Of a DNA stretch of 64,000 nt, positions 40,392-49,674 are shown one piece after another. Every line of letters starts with the position of its first letter. Position 1 is the stretch's first letter. Made by a program: the position numbers and the translations under genes. Under the pieces are notes generated by a model. The model was not told where the DNA came from and did no database searches. It saw only the letters and a list, made by a program, of their open reading frames with translations. The stretch spans positions 62,001-126,000 of the forward strand of contig NZ_BPQP01000089.1 of assembly GCF_022179305.1 (NCBI RefSeq), given 5' to 3'. This DNA is from Methylobacterium iners. GTDB lineage: Bacteria; Pseudomonadota; Alphaproteobacteria; Rhizobiales; Beijerinckiaceae.

Positions 40392-40964
40392 ATGTGGGAT
40401 TTCCTCGTCGCCTACCCTTTAGCCATCATCGGCAGCCTGGCCCTTGGCGTCATCGGCAACCTCCTCACGCCGCGCGTCGTGGCCCTGTGGTCGTCCTATG
40501 ACGCGGCGTCCAGCAAGAAGGCCCTCGACCGCCAGGTCAAAACCCTCAACGAGCAAGTAGAGGCCTACAACAGGGGCGCGATCATCCCCGTCATGATCGC
40601 GCAGCAGGCCATGTTCACCTGGGGCGTCGCGGCTTACATCATCGTCAGCCTGATGGGGTACTCGCTCGACTTGATCGTCCTCGTCATCGAGGGGGCCAGG
40701 CGCCCGGCGGGGCAGCCCCTCGACGTGGCGGCGGTCTTCTTCGGCGCCAAGGCGTGGACCATCCGCGCCTTCGGCCTGACCATGATCTTGCTGGTCACGA
40801 TATTGCTCATCCGCCGCTACGCCGAGATCAAGCGCATGTCGCTCCTCGCGCTGGACCCCGAAGGCTACCGGGCGAAGCGGATGGCATTCCTCCGAGAGCT
40901 ATACCCCGACCTGCCGGAGGACCGCATCGTGCCCGTCCGGCCGCGTCCGCCGGTCGCCGACTAG
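40392..40964 (+). CDS. Integral membrane protein inside the late operon (moron candidate)
   Basis: 190 residues with three membrane segments: YPLAIIGSLALGVIGNLL, WGVAAYIIVSLMGYSLDLIV and FGLTMILLVTILLIRRY. The rest is charged and cytoplasmic (SSKKALDRQVKTLNEQVEAY). Membrane proteins are not part of the virion and are foreign between connector and tail-terminator genes, so this looks like an inserted gene, perhaps for superinfection exclusion. A palindrome and a dyad element lie immediately downstream. Confidence 0.72.
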   Translation: MWDFLVAYPLAIIGSLALGVIGNLLTPRVVALWSSYDAASSKKALDRQVKTLNEQVEAYNRGAIIPVMIAQQAMFTWGVAAYIIVSLMGYSLDLIVLVIEGARRPAGQPLDVAAVFFGAKAWTIRAFGLTMILLVTILLIRRYAEIKRMSLLALDPEGYRAKRMAFLRELYPDLPEDRIVPVRPRPPVAD

Positions 40965-41008
40965 CGGGACTCCCGCAGGCCCGGGCCGCCGCATTTCCGG
41001 CGGTCGGC

Positions 41009-41066
41009 GTGGCCTGGAACTGGCCACGGGTGACCCCTGACACTCCCTCTCGCACGCCAGCGAGAG
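41009..41066 (+). promoter_or_regulatory. Dispersed dyad element plus hairpin before the tail genes
   Basis: GTGGCCTGGAACTGGCCAC (41009-41027), with perfect GTGGCC/GGCCAC arms, is followed by CTCTCGC-acgcca-GCGAGAG (41047-41066). The right arm covers the only purine-rich ribosome site before the TTG at 41071. The distance from element to start is 44 bp, the same as at 35155. Confidence 0.65.
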
Positions 41067-41070
41067 CCCG

Positions 41071-41559
41071 TTGTCCGAAGACGTCGACTGCCTGACCCAG
41101 CTTGAGGATGCCGTCCGCGCCGCCCTGGAGGCGAACGCGACGCTGGCCAAGCGCGTCCTCGGCCCCGAGCAGTTCCCGGTGAAGGCCGCCCATCTGCCGG
41201 CCCTCGCGGTCGACATCGGGGACGAGAGCGCCCCGACCTACCTCGGGAACGAGGGCGGCGACCGCCTCATCGAGCGGACCGTCCAAGTCGACGTCCTCGT
41301 CATCCTCGACGCCGGCATCGCCGATTTCAGCCGTCTGGCCAGGGCGCTCGCCAACCAGGTGCGGGCCATCCTCTCCGGGCCGCACGTGCTCGGCCTGCCC
41401 ATCGACGACTTCAAGCTCGTCGGCGCCAAGCCGCAGACCTTCGCGTCCGAGGCCGGCAGCCAGGGCGGCTTCCACCTCGCGTTCGTCGCGACCTTCATCA
41501 CCGGCGAGGCCACCCCCGACCGGTTCGAACCCCTCAACGACACCTCGGAGCTCGTCTGA
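41071..41559 (+). CDS. Tail terminator / tail completion protein (putative)
   Basis: 162 residues. The N-terminal helix (TQLEDAVRAALEANATLAKR) followed by beta strands is the layout of gpU-like tail terminators, which cap the tail tube and bind the head. It lies directly before the major tail protein. TTG start with GAGAG sequestered in the leader hairpin. Confidence 0.65.
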   Translation: MSEDVDCLTQLEDAVRAALEANATLAKRVLGPEQFPVKAAHLPALAVDIGDESAPTYLGNEGGDRLIERTVQVDVLVILDAGIADFSRLARALANQVRAILSGPHVLGLPIDDFKLVGAKPQTFASEAGSQGGFHLAFVATFITGEATPDRFEPLNDTSELV

Positions 41560-41561
41560 AC

Positions 41562-42377
41562 ATGGCCGCCGTTTTCAAGCCTCTCGACGCCCGCCTCCTC
41601 AACAAGCCGTCGGGCCAGTGCGCCTTCCAGCTTGAGGGCACCACCGCGCTCGTCCCCTTCGGCCATGCGACCTGCATGTTCAAGAAGTCCGAGACCAAGA
41701 CCGAGACCCGGTCCCCCGAGGACCCCAGCCGGCCGATCATCGCGACCGACTACTCCGAGCTCACCGGCATGGTCGACGTCGAGTTCGGCACGCTGAACGT
41801 GCTCGGCCTGCGCCTGTCCCACATGGCCAACGTCCGCCCCTTCACCCAGGCCATCGTCGCCGCCAAGTCGCAGACCTTCCCGGGCGCCATGGTCAACGAG
41901 TGGCTTGAGCTCAAGGCCGGCGACGACGCCGCCGAGGAGGCCGCGTCCGCCGGCCTGGTGAACACCTCCGTCACCTCGGTCACCGTCGGCGGCGAGGCCC
42001 TCACGCCCGCCCAGTACCGCCACGACAGCAAGTCGGGCATCGTCCAGGTCATCATGTTCCCGGCCGAGGCGTCCCTCAACGAGGACGTGGTCGTGAGCTT
42101 CTCGGCCCCGGCGGTCGCCGCCTCGGCCGGCCGCAGCGTCATCGAGCTCCTGCAGCTCCTGTCCCTGCGCGGCCGCTTCGTGCTCCGCCAGAACAACCTG
42201 CGCGGCACCAACCGCAAGATCGTCATCCCGACGCTCAACTTCGGCGGCGAGAGCGGCGACGTCGCCTGGATCGCGGACAGCAACGACATCACCAAGGTCA
42301 CCACCTCGGCGACCATGGAGGCCGATTACTCCCAGCCCCCGGGCATGGAGTACGGCTACATGGTCGACCTGGTCTGA
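41562..42377 (+). CDS. Major tail protein
   Basis: 271 residues, beta-rich (MVDVEFGTLNVLGLRLSHMA, NTSVTSVTVGGEALTPAQYR), polymerising into the tail tube. The C-terminus ends MEYGYMVDLV. It is followed by the chaperone pair and the tape measure, the standard order. A central Ig-like insertion (about residues 120-180) is suggested by VTVGGEALTPAQY. Confidence 0.82.
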   Translation: MAAVFKPLDARLLNKPSGQCAFQLEGTTALVPFGHATCMFKKSETKTETRSPEDPSRPIIATDYSELTGMVDVEFGTLNVLGLRLSHMANVRPFTQAIVAAKSQTFPGAMVNEWLELKAGDDAAEEAASAGLVNTSVTSVTVGGEALTPAQYRHDSKSGIVQVIMFPAEASLNEDVVVSFSAPAVAASAGRSVIELLQLLSLRGRFVLRQNNLRGTNRKIVIPTLNFGGESGDVAWIADSNDITKVTTSATMEADYSQPPGMEYGYMVDLV

Positions 42378-42387
42378 GGTCTGACGG

Positions 42388-43053
42388 ATGTCCCGCAACC
42401 TCCTCACCAAGGACCAGTTCCGCGCCATCGCCGGGGTCTCCCCGGCGGCGGGCGGGACCGTCACGCTGTTCGGCAAGCAGGTCCCGTGGTTCCCGCTCTC
42501 CGTCGGGCACTACTGCCAGTACGTGCTCGGCCGGTTCGAGTGCGCCAAGAGCTTCTACGTGCTCGGCGCCCAGATCGCGGTGGCGAAGGAAGGCATCGAC
42601 CAGGTCGAGGCCGAGGGGCGCGAGCCCACGGTCGACGACGTGAAGGCCCTCGACGCGCTGGTCGACCGCAAGGGCTACCTCGACGCCCAGGCATCCGACG
42701 CGGCCGCCGCCAACATGGCCTTCATCGCCTGCGGCATCGGCTTCCCGGGCGACGAGGAGGTCGAGGCCTGGCTCCTCGGCGGCGACGACGAGGAGCTCAT
42801 GACCGCCCTCGCCATCATCGAGGAAGGGACCTGGGGCGCCGACCCCGAGGATTTTTTCGCCCGGGTGGGACGCAAGATCAGGGGCCGGACCCTGACGGTG
42901 ATGCAGGCGTCCAGCCAGGCGAAGGACCAGGCGACGACTACGTCGACCCCGACGCCTTCGAAGGCGAGGACCAGCCCGACGAGCAACTCGAACCGGCAGG
43001 CCCGGCGGGCGGCGCAGTCGAGCAAGCCGAAGGCCCGAGCCGCCCGCGGCTGA
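42388..43053 (+). CDS. Tail assembly chaperone (gpG-like), zero-frame product
   Basis: 221 residues. Binds the tape measure and tail protein during assembly. The first 155 residues are an acidic helical domain (FPLSVGHYCQYVLGRFECAK, ASDAAAANMAFIACGIGFPG). After the slippery site the zero-frame tail becomes Ser/Thr/Lys-rich and ends basic (KPKARAARG), quite unlike the body. Lies between the major tail and tape measure genes. Confidence 0.82.
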   Translation: MSRNLLTKDQFRAIAGVSPAAGGTVTLFGKQVPWFPLSVGHYCQYVLGRFECAKSFYVLGAQIAVAKEGIDQVEAEGREPTVDDVKALDALVDRKGYLDAQASDAAAANMAFIACGIGFPGDEEVEAWLLGGDDEELMTALAIIEEGTWGADPEDFFARVGRKIRGRTLTVMQASSQAKDQATTTSTPTPSKARTSPTSNSNRQARRAAQSSKPKARAARG

Positions 43054-43274
43054 GCCTCCTCGTAGCGCTGATCGAGGAGGTCCTCCTCCTGGAGGAGCGG
43101 ATGGGACCGGCGGCATGGGACCTGAGCATCGCCTCGGTCCGGTACCGCATGCGCCTGCGGCGACACCGGGAGAACGAGGCCTCGGTCCGCATGGCGCAAG
43201 CGATGGGCATGGGGATGGGCGCCGCCCCCGAGAAGTGGACCGCTTGGGTCCGCGCCATGACCGGAGAGGAGTGA
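42388..43274 (+). CDS. Tail assembly chaperone fusion (gpG-T-like) by -1 frameshift
   Basis: A -1 slip at T-TTT-TTC (42852-42858) joins the first 157 residues to a frame open to 43274, giving about 295 residues. The added part is acidic then helical (DDYVDPDAFEGEDQPDEQLE, then LSLLVALIEEVLLLEERMGP), and ends 4 bp before the tape measure start. This is the conserved G/G-T arrangement of long-tailed phages. Confidence 0.75.
42852..42858 (+). promoter_or_regulatory. Programmed -1 frameshift slippery site
   Basis: TTTTTTC in the phase T-TTT-TTC of the chaperone frame, a canonical X-XXY-YYZ heptamer. Runs of six T are rare in this GC-rich sequence. GC-rich sequence downstream could supply a stimulatory structure. 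Confidence 0.78.
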
Positions 43275-43278
43275 GACC

Positions 43279-46200
43279 GTGCGTCGCGAGGTAGCCGATA
43301 TCCGGACCCGCTTCGCCGTCGTGGGCTTGGACGCGGTCCAGGCCGCCTTCCGCTCGACCGCCGAGACGCTCGGCCGCGTCACCCGCATCACCCGCCAGGC
43401 CGGGGACCTCGCCGGACGCTCGGGCGCGGCCGCGCAGGATGCCGCCCGCCGGTCGACCGAGGCCGCGCGCGCCCAGGTCCAGGCCGCGGCGCAGGCTGCC
43501 CAGAACCAAGTCCGCATCGCGCAGGAGGCCGCGCAGCGCCAGTCCCAGATCGCCCGCCAGCAGGCGGCCGACCGCATCCGGCTGGCTCGCGAATCGGCCA
43601 ACCAAGCCCAGCGTGAGTCCGAGGCCGCGGCCCGCCGCGCCGGAGCCGTCGCCGGCCCGACCGCCGGCATGGGCGCGATCCAGGCCGCGCTCGCCCGGGC
43701 GGCGCAGGACGCCGCGAGGCAGCAGGCCCGGGAGGCGGCCGACCGGGCCAGGGCCGCGGCGCGGAACCTCCAGGACGAGATCCGCCAGGCCCGCGTTCGC
43801 GCGGCCGAGGCCGACCGGCAGGGCCGTCGCCAGATGCAGGCCGCGCAGGCCGCCGCACGCGCCGCCGCCGAGGCCGCGAGCCAGCAGGCCCGTCGCGACG
43901 CCGCCGATGCCGCCGCCCGCGTCGCCCTGATCCGGCAGGAGGGGGCGCAGCGCCAGGCCCAGGCCCGTGCCGACGCCGCCGCGAGGCAGGCACAGATCCG
44001 CGCCGACGCCCAGGCCGTGGCCGCCCGCGTCAGGGCCCTGCGCGAGCTCGCCCAGCAGCAGGCCGCGGCGGACGCCCAACGGCTCGCCGCCCTCCGGGCG
44101 CAAGCCCAGGCCGACGAGCTCGCGGCCCGGACCGCGCTCTCCGCCATGCGGGCCACCTCGATTGCCCAGCGCGCGGCCGCGAGGCAGGCCGCCCGGGACG
44201 CGGTGGAACGCCTGCGCCAGTCCCGGGAGGCGGCCGCCGCCGAGGCTGCAGCGGCCGCCCAGCGTCAGGCCGATCTCGCGCGCCAGGCCGCGGCCGAGAC
44301 CCGCATCCAGCGCGAGCGCGAGCGTCGCGCCCGGGAGCAGGCCCGGCGCGAGCTCGCCGATATCCGCACCCGCGTGGCCGCCGACCTGCGGGCCGAGCGG
44401 GAGGCGGAGCGCGGCCGCCGCGACGCCGAGCGCGCTTCCAGGACCGCGGGCCAGGCCGCCACGCGTGGCGCCGTCGACCGCGTCGCCGCAGAGGCCCGGG
44501 TCGGCCGGGAGGTGCGCGCGACCACGACATCCCTCGGTGACCAGGTGAAGGCCGCAGGCACGGTCGCGACCGCGTTCGGCACGATGGGTAGCAAGCTCCG
44601 GGCTGCCCTCGGCGGCATCGGCAAGATCGCGCTCGGCGGCGCGGCCGGGGGACTTCTCAGCGGGGCGTCAGGCGCCGGCATCGGCGGCCTCGCGGGGAAG
44701 GCCACGGCGACGGGGTCGGATTACGCCCGCGAGACCTACAACACGTCGCTCTCGACGGGCCTCGACCCGGCGACGTTCCAGATCGTGGCCGAGGCCGCCA
44801 AGAAGGCGGACATCGACGTCAACGACCTGAGAGCCTCGCTCCTCCAATTCCAGGGCCAGGTGCGCTCGGCCGCGATCTCGCCCGACAGCGACATCGGCAA
44901 GGTCTTCGCCCAGATGGGCATCGACCTGAAGAAGGCGAACGGTCAACTCAAGACTACTGACGAACTACTGTTTCCGGTCCTGATGAAGCTTGAGGGCTTG
45001 GGTCAGACCGAGAAGCTCGGCGCGATGATGCAGCTTTTCGGCGAGGACGACACGGGCAAGCTCGTGCCGTTCTTCAAGATGCTGATGGAGCAGGAGGACC
45101 TCCTCGCACAGACGGGGCTCCGGCAGCGCGAGCTCGGCTCCTCCCTGACGCAGGGGGATCTCACTCGCGCGCGCTTCTACAAGCAGGCCGTCGACGACAT
45201 GGCCCAGGCGTGGAAGGGCGTCTCCCTGGAGATCATGGCCGCCGTCGGCCCGGACGTGTCCCGCATGCTGGGGGCCGCGGCGACCGACCTCGGGCGCAAC
45301 CGCGTGGCCATCGCGAACGCGTTCCGGATGGCGTTCCAGACCTTCTACAGCCTGACCCGCGACATCGGCATCATGATCTTCGGGGGGCGCCAGTACGACG
45401 GCTCCATCGCCAACCGCTGGCTCCTGCCGGTCCGCGAGGGCCTGATCATCCTTGGGACGGTCGCCATGGCCACCGGCCGCCTGATGCGGGAGGCCTACTA
45501 CACGATCATGGGCCAGGACCAGAACGTGGTCGAGTTCCCGTGGCTCATCTCCCTGCGCAACGGGCTCACCTACACCTATACGCTGGTCAAGCAGTTCTTC
45601 ACCGACATCTATTATCTCTCGACCTTCCAGGACTACAACGTCTCCACCAGGTTCCCGTGGCTCACCGCGATCCGGGACGGCATCGTCGAGGTCGTCGAGT
45701 ACGCCAAGCTGGCGTGGCGCGATCTCATGGCCGTGTGGAATGGCGGCACCGACGCGACGGTCTCCACCGGCCCGGCCAAGATGCTCGTCGGGATGCTGGA
45801 GGGCTTCAAGGCCGCGCGCGCGTACATCGACGAGTGGGTCGCGTGGTTCAAGCTCCTGGGCGCGGACATCGCCAAGGTCTGGGAGCAGATCGGCAATCCG
45901 GAGAAGGACACGGCCTTCAACTTTGCCTGGATGAAGCCACTGGCCGACGGCTTCTGGTTCATGGCCGACGCGGCCAAGGAAGCCTGGGGTTGGTTCAGGA
46001 AGGTCTACGACACGATCTTTGATTTCGTGCGCTATACTACTGGCCTAAACTTCGAGAGCATCGTCTTCTTCGTTGCGATACTGACGTTCACCGGAACGAT
46101 GCGGGTACTCATGCCCTTGCTCCGGGGCGCCCTCGGGCTCATCACCGGCATCGGAGCGGCGACTGGCGCGGCCGGCGCGGTGAGCGGCCTGGCGGCTGCC

Positions 46201-46716
46201 TTCGGCACGCTTGGGACGGCGCTCGCCACCATCGCGGGGCTCGCCGCCAACCCGTTGGTCATGGCGATCATCGGCGGCGTCGCCGGCGGAACCGCCCTGG
46301 CGAGCGTCCTCAAGGGGACCGCCATCGATAGGTGGATCGGCCAGTTCGAATCGTGGGTCAACGACCGGGACAACTCGCCGGGGCAGCAGGCCATCCGGCA
46401 GGCCAACGCCTCCCTGTCCCCCCAGCAGGAGTTCGGCATCCAGGTCAGGGCGGGCCTCTACCAGCCGTCCGATTGGCCGCAGTGGTCGGCCCAGCAGGCG
46501 GCCATCGCCCAGCAGCAACTCGACGCGACGCGCCAGGTCGCGGCTGAGGTCGAGCGCTCGCGCCTGGCGGCGATGCCGCAGCCCAACCTCGGCGGCCAGG
46601 CCGCGCCCCGCAACCCGCTCATCATCAACATCCCGGGGGCCGGCACCATCAACGCCAGCCAGACGGACGACGAGTACGCCCGCTCCCTGCGGGACTTCCA
46701 ACGTTTCGGACGCTGA
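43279..46716 (+). CDS. Tail tape measure protein
   Basis: 1,145 residues. Sets tail length and may pass into the host at injection. Residues 25-430 are an Ala/Gln/Arg-rich coiled coil (QAAQNQVRIAQEAAQRQSQI); the middle has GLDPATFQIVAEAAKKADID; residues about 925-1,015 hold hydrophobic segments (IVFFVAILTFTGTMRVLMPL, TALATIAGLAANPLVMAIIG). GTG at 43279 with GGAGAGGAG in front. By the usual scale of about 0.15 nm per residue, the tail would be near 170 nm. Confidence 0.9.
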   Translation: MRREVADIRTRFAVVGLDAVQAAFRSTAETLGRVTRITRQAGDLAGRSGAAAQDAARRSTEAARAQVQAAAQAAQNQVRIAQEAAQRQSQIARQQAADRIRLARESANQAQRESEAAARRAGAVAGPTAGMGAIQAALARAAQDAARQQAREAADRARAAARNLQDEIRQARVRAAEADRQGRRQMQAAQAAARAAAEAASQQARRDAADAAARVALIRQEGAQRQAQARADAAARQAQIRADAQAVAARVRALRELAQQQAAADAQRLAALRAQAQADELAARTALSAMRATSIAQRAAARQAARDAVERLRQSREAAAAEAAAAAQRQADLARQAAAETRIQRERERRAREQARRELADIRTRVAADLRAEREAERGRRDAERASRTAGQAATRGAVDRVAAEARVGREVRATTTSLGDQVKAAGTVATAFGTMGSKLRAALGGIGKIALGGAAGGLLSGASGAGIGGLAGKATATGSDYARETYNTSLSTGLDPATFQIVAEAAKKADIDVNDLRASLLQFQGQVRSAAISPDSDIGKVFAQMGIDLKKANGQLKTTDELLFPVLMKLEGLGQTEKLGAMMQLFGEDDTGKLVPFFKMLMEQEDLLAQTGLRQRELGSSLTQGDLTRARFYKQAVDDMAQAWKGVSLEIMAAVGPDVSRMLGAAATDLGRNRVAIANAFRMAFQTFYSLTRDIGIMIFGGRQYDGSIANRWLLPVREGLIILGTVAMATGRLMREAYYTIMGQDQNVVEFPWLISLRNGLTYTYTLVKQFFTDIYYLSTFQDYNVSTRFPWLTAIRDGIVEVVEYAKLAWRDLMAVWNGGTDATVSTGPAKMLVGMLEGFKAARAYIDEWVAWFKLLGADIAKVWEQIGNPEKDTAFNFAWMKPLADGFWFMADAAKEAWGWFRKVYDTIFDFVRYTTGLNFESIVFFVAILTFTGTMRVLMPLLRGALGLITGIGAATGAAGAVSGLAAAFGTLGTALATIAGLAANPLVMAIIGGVAGGTALASVLKGTAIDRWIGQFESWVNDRDNSPGQQAIRQANASLSPQQEFGIQVRAGLYQPSDWPQWSAQQAAIAQQQLDATRQVAAEVERSRLAAMPQPNLGGQAAPRNPLIINIPGAGTINASQTDDEYARSLRDFQRFGR

Positions 46717-46718
46717 CG

Positions 46719-47276
46719 ATGCCGCTCATGGACCGCCGCCACCTCCGCATCGGCCTCTCCGGGATCGTCATCCCGGCCGGCGCCGACTGGGGAATTCAGG
46801 AGGAGCACGCCCGGTTCGCGTCGAACACGACCGCCCGCTCGTGGAACGGACGCCCCATCATCCAGGGTCCGCGCGACGACCACCGGCACGTCATTACCCT
46901 GTCGGCCGACGGCACGCGCTGGGGACCGACCCTCGACGACGTCAACGTGAGGGACCTCGTCGAGCTCCACTCCGCCCGGTTCGAGGCCGCCCGCATCCCG
47001 GCCGGCATGCTCAGCGTGGTTCTGCGGCGGCCGCCCGTCCCGGACCCATCCAAGCCGTGGGGCTACGCCGTGTTGGCGCATCGCGACGGCGAGAAGACCC
47101 GCATCCCGGTGACCGTCGCCGGCAAGGTGGTGACCCTCCTGCAGGCCCAGGACGTCGACGTCTCCGTGCAGTACCGGGCCATCCGCCCGTGCGTCGTCAC
47201 CGACTACCGTCCAGGGACGACCGACACGCGCTCCGGGACGCAGGGCTGGGGCCTCACCCTGGTGGACCGCACATGA
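46719..47276 (+). CDS. Minor tail protein (distal tail, putative)
   Basis: 185 residues, beta-rich (LSGIVIPAGADWGIQEEHAR, RWGPTLDDVNVRDLVELHSA). Directly follows the tape measure, where distal-tail proteins that organise the tail tip are encoded. The stop overlaps the next start by 4 bp. No specific family named. Confidence 0.65.
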   Translation: MPLMDRRHLRIGLSGIVIPAGADWGIQEEHARFASNTTARSWNGRPIIQGPRDDHRHVITLSADGTRWGPTLDDVNVRDLVELHSARFEAARIPAGMLSVVLRRPPVPDPSKPWGYAVLAHRDGEKTRIPVTVAGKVVTLLQAQDVDVSVQYRAIRPCVVTDYRPGTTDTRSGTQGWGLTLVDRT

Positions 47277-49330
47277 GCATCCAGCACCTCGTCTGGCTTG
47301 AGGACGCCCTCGACCCGATCACCGACGCCGACCTCGCGACGGCGATGGAGGAGGGCAACGACCAGATCCTCAGCGGGACCCTGACCCGCGAGCGCGGCGC
47401 GCTGCCCGCCCTGGAGGTCGAGATGGCCCACCCGGGCTGGGGGATCCTCGCGCCCGGGCAGCGTCGCGGCGTGGCCCTCGTCGTGTCCGATGACGGCACG
47501 ATGGCGACCGCGACCGTCCGCGCCCGGGGCTACGTCCGGGCGATGCCGTCGGCGCTGACCGGCGACACGCTGACCCTGCAGTTCGAGTGCTCGCCGGAGG
47601 ACTGGGAGGAGCGTCGGGACGCGGCCGCCCGGGCCGTCCTCGCCGCTTCCCAAGGGGGGCTCTGGCAGGCGGACGGCGGGCGACGGGACCCGAGCCGCCG
47701 CGGCGACGCCACCGTGGACTTCCTCTTCGGCCGGAGCCAGCACATCGTCGACGACCTCCTGGCCTCGACCAGCGCGTTCATCCGCCACGACCCCGTCAGC
47801 CACGAGGTCACCCTGGTGGACGTGGCCACGAGCGCGCGCGTCCATAACCTGGGCGACGGCTACGACCCGACGAGCCTTTCCGTCACCGAGGGCGAGGGAG
47901 CGGTCGAGCAGGTCAAGTGGACCCTCTTCGCCAACATCCAGCAGACGGCCTCCGGCGTGTGCGACATCGCCTCGCGCATGCCGGCCCTGAGCTCGCTCCT
48001 GGGCTACACCGTCGGCGGCAACACGGACATGTCGGCCAACATCGGGTGGTCGCTCGACCAGCCCCAGATCCAGCAGGTCTACTCGGCGGGCACGCCCGCG
48101 GAGACCGGCCGCGTCTGGCGCGTCGAGAGCCGGCGCATCTACTACATCCAGGTGCCCAACCCGAACGGGGCCGGGACCGTCACCGCGACGACGTACACGT
48201 CCACCCGAACGACCGATTACCACGAGTATCAGCGCCGCCAGGTCCAGACCACTTACTTCCGTTCGTGGCCGGCCAGGTTCAACTACAACCAGACCCGGCG
48301 CGAGAAGGTGGTGCTGACGCTCGACGTGCCGGTGCAGCGCGTCGGGGGCATCCGCCGCGTCCTCGACCTGGGCGAGACGACGCTTCGCGATCTGTACCGG
48401 CCGGACACCACGGACGAGGACGCGGAGATCCTCGTCGAGGGCGACACCGCCGAAAACGGCTTCGCCGAGGGCACGTACGCCTTCCTCGCGGGGAAGCTTT
48501 TCCAGGCGGTCAGGGACACGACGGAGCAGCCGTACAGCACCAGGCTCACCCGCCAGCTCGACGCCGTGGTCGAGCTATCCGACGACTGGGTCGACACCGG
48601 CCTGAGCGCACCGATGCCGGACCGGTCGGCGGCGTCCTTCTTCGACACCGAGCGCGGGAAGGCCCTCATCGCTCACGCCCTTCTCCGGATGCGTAGGGCG
48701 GCGCTCGGGCGCCTGGTGTCCTGGCAGGTCACGCTCACGTGCAACCGCGACGACCTGCCGAGCGTGGACCTGGAGGACCAGGTCCGATTCCTCCTGCCCG
48801 CACGCTGGGACCAGCCGGCCAAGGAGTGCGTGGGCCGCGTCCACAAGATCGTGGAAAAGTGGTCCGGCGCCGACGGCGAGACGGTGACCCTGACGCTCGG
48901 CGTCCCGCTCGGCACCGGCGTCGAGGCCTTCGCCCGCCAGGCCGTCATCGACCGCTACGGCGGCGACGCCTATTTCGGGGTCGAGACCCCGTTCCTTGAG
49001 CGGGGCACGGAGTTCCTCAGCGCCGGTGACGACGTCGAGTTCGTCGTCACCGCCGACCCCCTCGTCCAGCACTACGCCCCCCAGTACCTGACGTGGCACG
49101 CCTATGCCGTCCGCGACATCCTCGTGCGGGGCAGCGCCGTCGAACAGGAAGCGGACTTCGCGAGGGCGGCCGCCCAGGGCATCGCGCCGTCGGCGCAGGT
49201 GACCCGGCAGACCCAGATCGACGTCAAGCTCCTGCCCCTCATCTCCGAGCGCCTCATCGAGCGGGAGATCCGCGTGCAAGGCACGCTCCTCCGCTCACCC
49301 CGCGGCATCGACCTCACCCAGGCAGCATAG
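47273..49330 (+). CDS. Large tail-tip (hub/baseplate-like) protein
   Basis: 685 residues from ATG 47273 (MSIQHLVWLEDALDPITDAD onward). Mixed beta-rich domains (IRHDPVSHEVTLVDVATSAR, WQVTLTCNRDDLPSVDLEDQ, VTLTLGVPLGTGVEAFARQA) typical of tail-tip proteins that close the tube and carry receptor-binding proteins. The open frame extends upstream but that part is a shadow of the tape measure. Size and position support a central tail-tip role. Confidence 0.72.
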   Translation: MSIQHLVWLEDALDPITDADLATAMEEGNDQILSGTLTRERGALPALEVEMAHPGWGILAPGQRRGVALVVSDDGTMATATVRARGYVRAMPSALTGDTLTLQFECSPEDWEERRDAAARAVLAASQGGLWQADGGRRDPSRRGDATVDFLFGRSQHIVDDLLASTSAFIRHDPVSHEVTLVDVATSARVHNLGDGYDPTSLSVTEGEGAVEQVKWTLFANIQQTASGVCDIASRMPALSSLLGYTVGGNTDMSANIGWSLDQPQIQQVYSAGTPAETGRVWRVESRRIYYIQVPNPNGAGTVTATTYTSTRTTDYHEYQRRQVQTTYFRSWPARFNYNQTRREKVVLTLDVPVQRVGGIRRVLDLGETTLRDLYRPDTTDEDAEILVEGDTAENGFAEGTYAFLAGKLFQAVRDTTEQPYSTRLTRQLDAVVELSDDWVDTGLSAPMPDRSAASFFDTERGKALIAHALLRMRRAALGRLVSWQVTLTCNRDDLPSVDLEDQVRFLLPARWDQPAKECVGRVHKIVEKWSGADGETVTLTLGVPLGTGVEAFARQAVIDRYGGDAYFGVETPFLERGTEFLSAGDDVEFVVTADPLVQHYAPQYLTWHAYAVRDILVRGSAVEQEADFARAAAQGIAPSAQVTRQTQIDVKLLPLISERLIEREIRVQGTLLRSPRGIDLTQAA

Positions 49331-49332
49331 TC

Positions 49333-49674
49333 ATGGCCGACACCCTCATCGACCTCATTAGGACCGTCGCCAACAGCGGCGCCAGGCAGGCCACGACCGC
49401 CCCGCAGGGCATCCCGACGGACGCGGAAAATCCCGGCCCGAACCTGTCCGGAGGCTTCGGCGACCCGCTCAACTCCCTCGGCACGGGAGACGGGACGCAG
49501 CGCCCGATCTGGTTTCCGGAGCCGCCGGACCTGTCCGGGTCCATCAGCCCCGACAATCCCGAGGCCCCGGGCGGGGCGCTGGAGATCTTGAGCGTCAAGC
49601 AGATCCGAGGCGCCCCGTCTTTGACGGCCCCCGCCTCGGTGATCCGCTACCAAGTTAGAGGACAGGTGGTCTGA
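49333..49674 (+). CDS. Small tail-associated protein
   Basis: 113 residues (MADTLIDLIRTVANSGARQA onward). Gly/Pro/Asp-rich with no clear fold apart from the C-terminal strands. Starts 3 bp after the tail-tip gene, and its stop overlaps the next ATG (TGATG). Probably a linker or tip component. Confidence 0.6.
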   Translation: MADTLIDLIRTVANSGARQATTAPQGIPTDAENPGPNLSGGFGDPLNSLGTGDGTQRPIWFPEPPDLSGSISPDNPEAPGGALEILSVKQIRGAPSLTAPASVIRYQVRGQVV

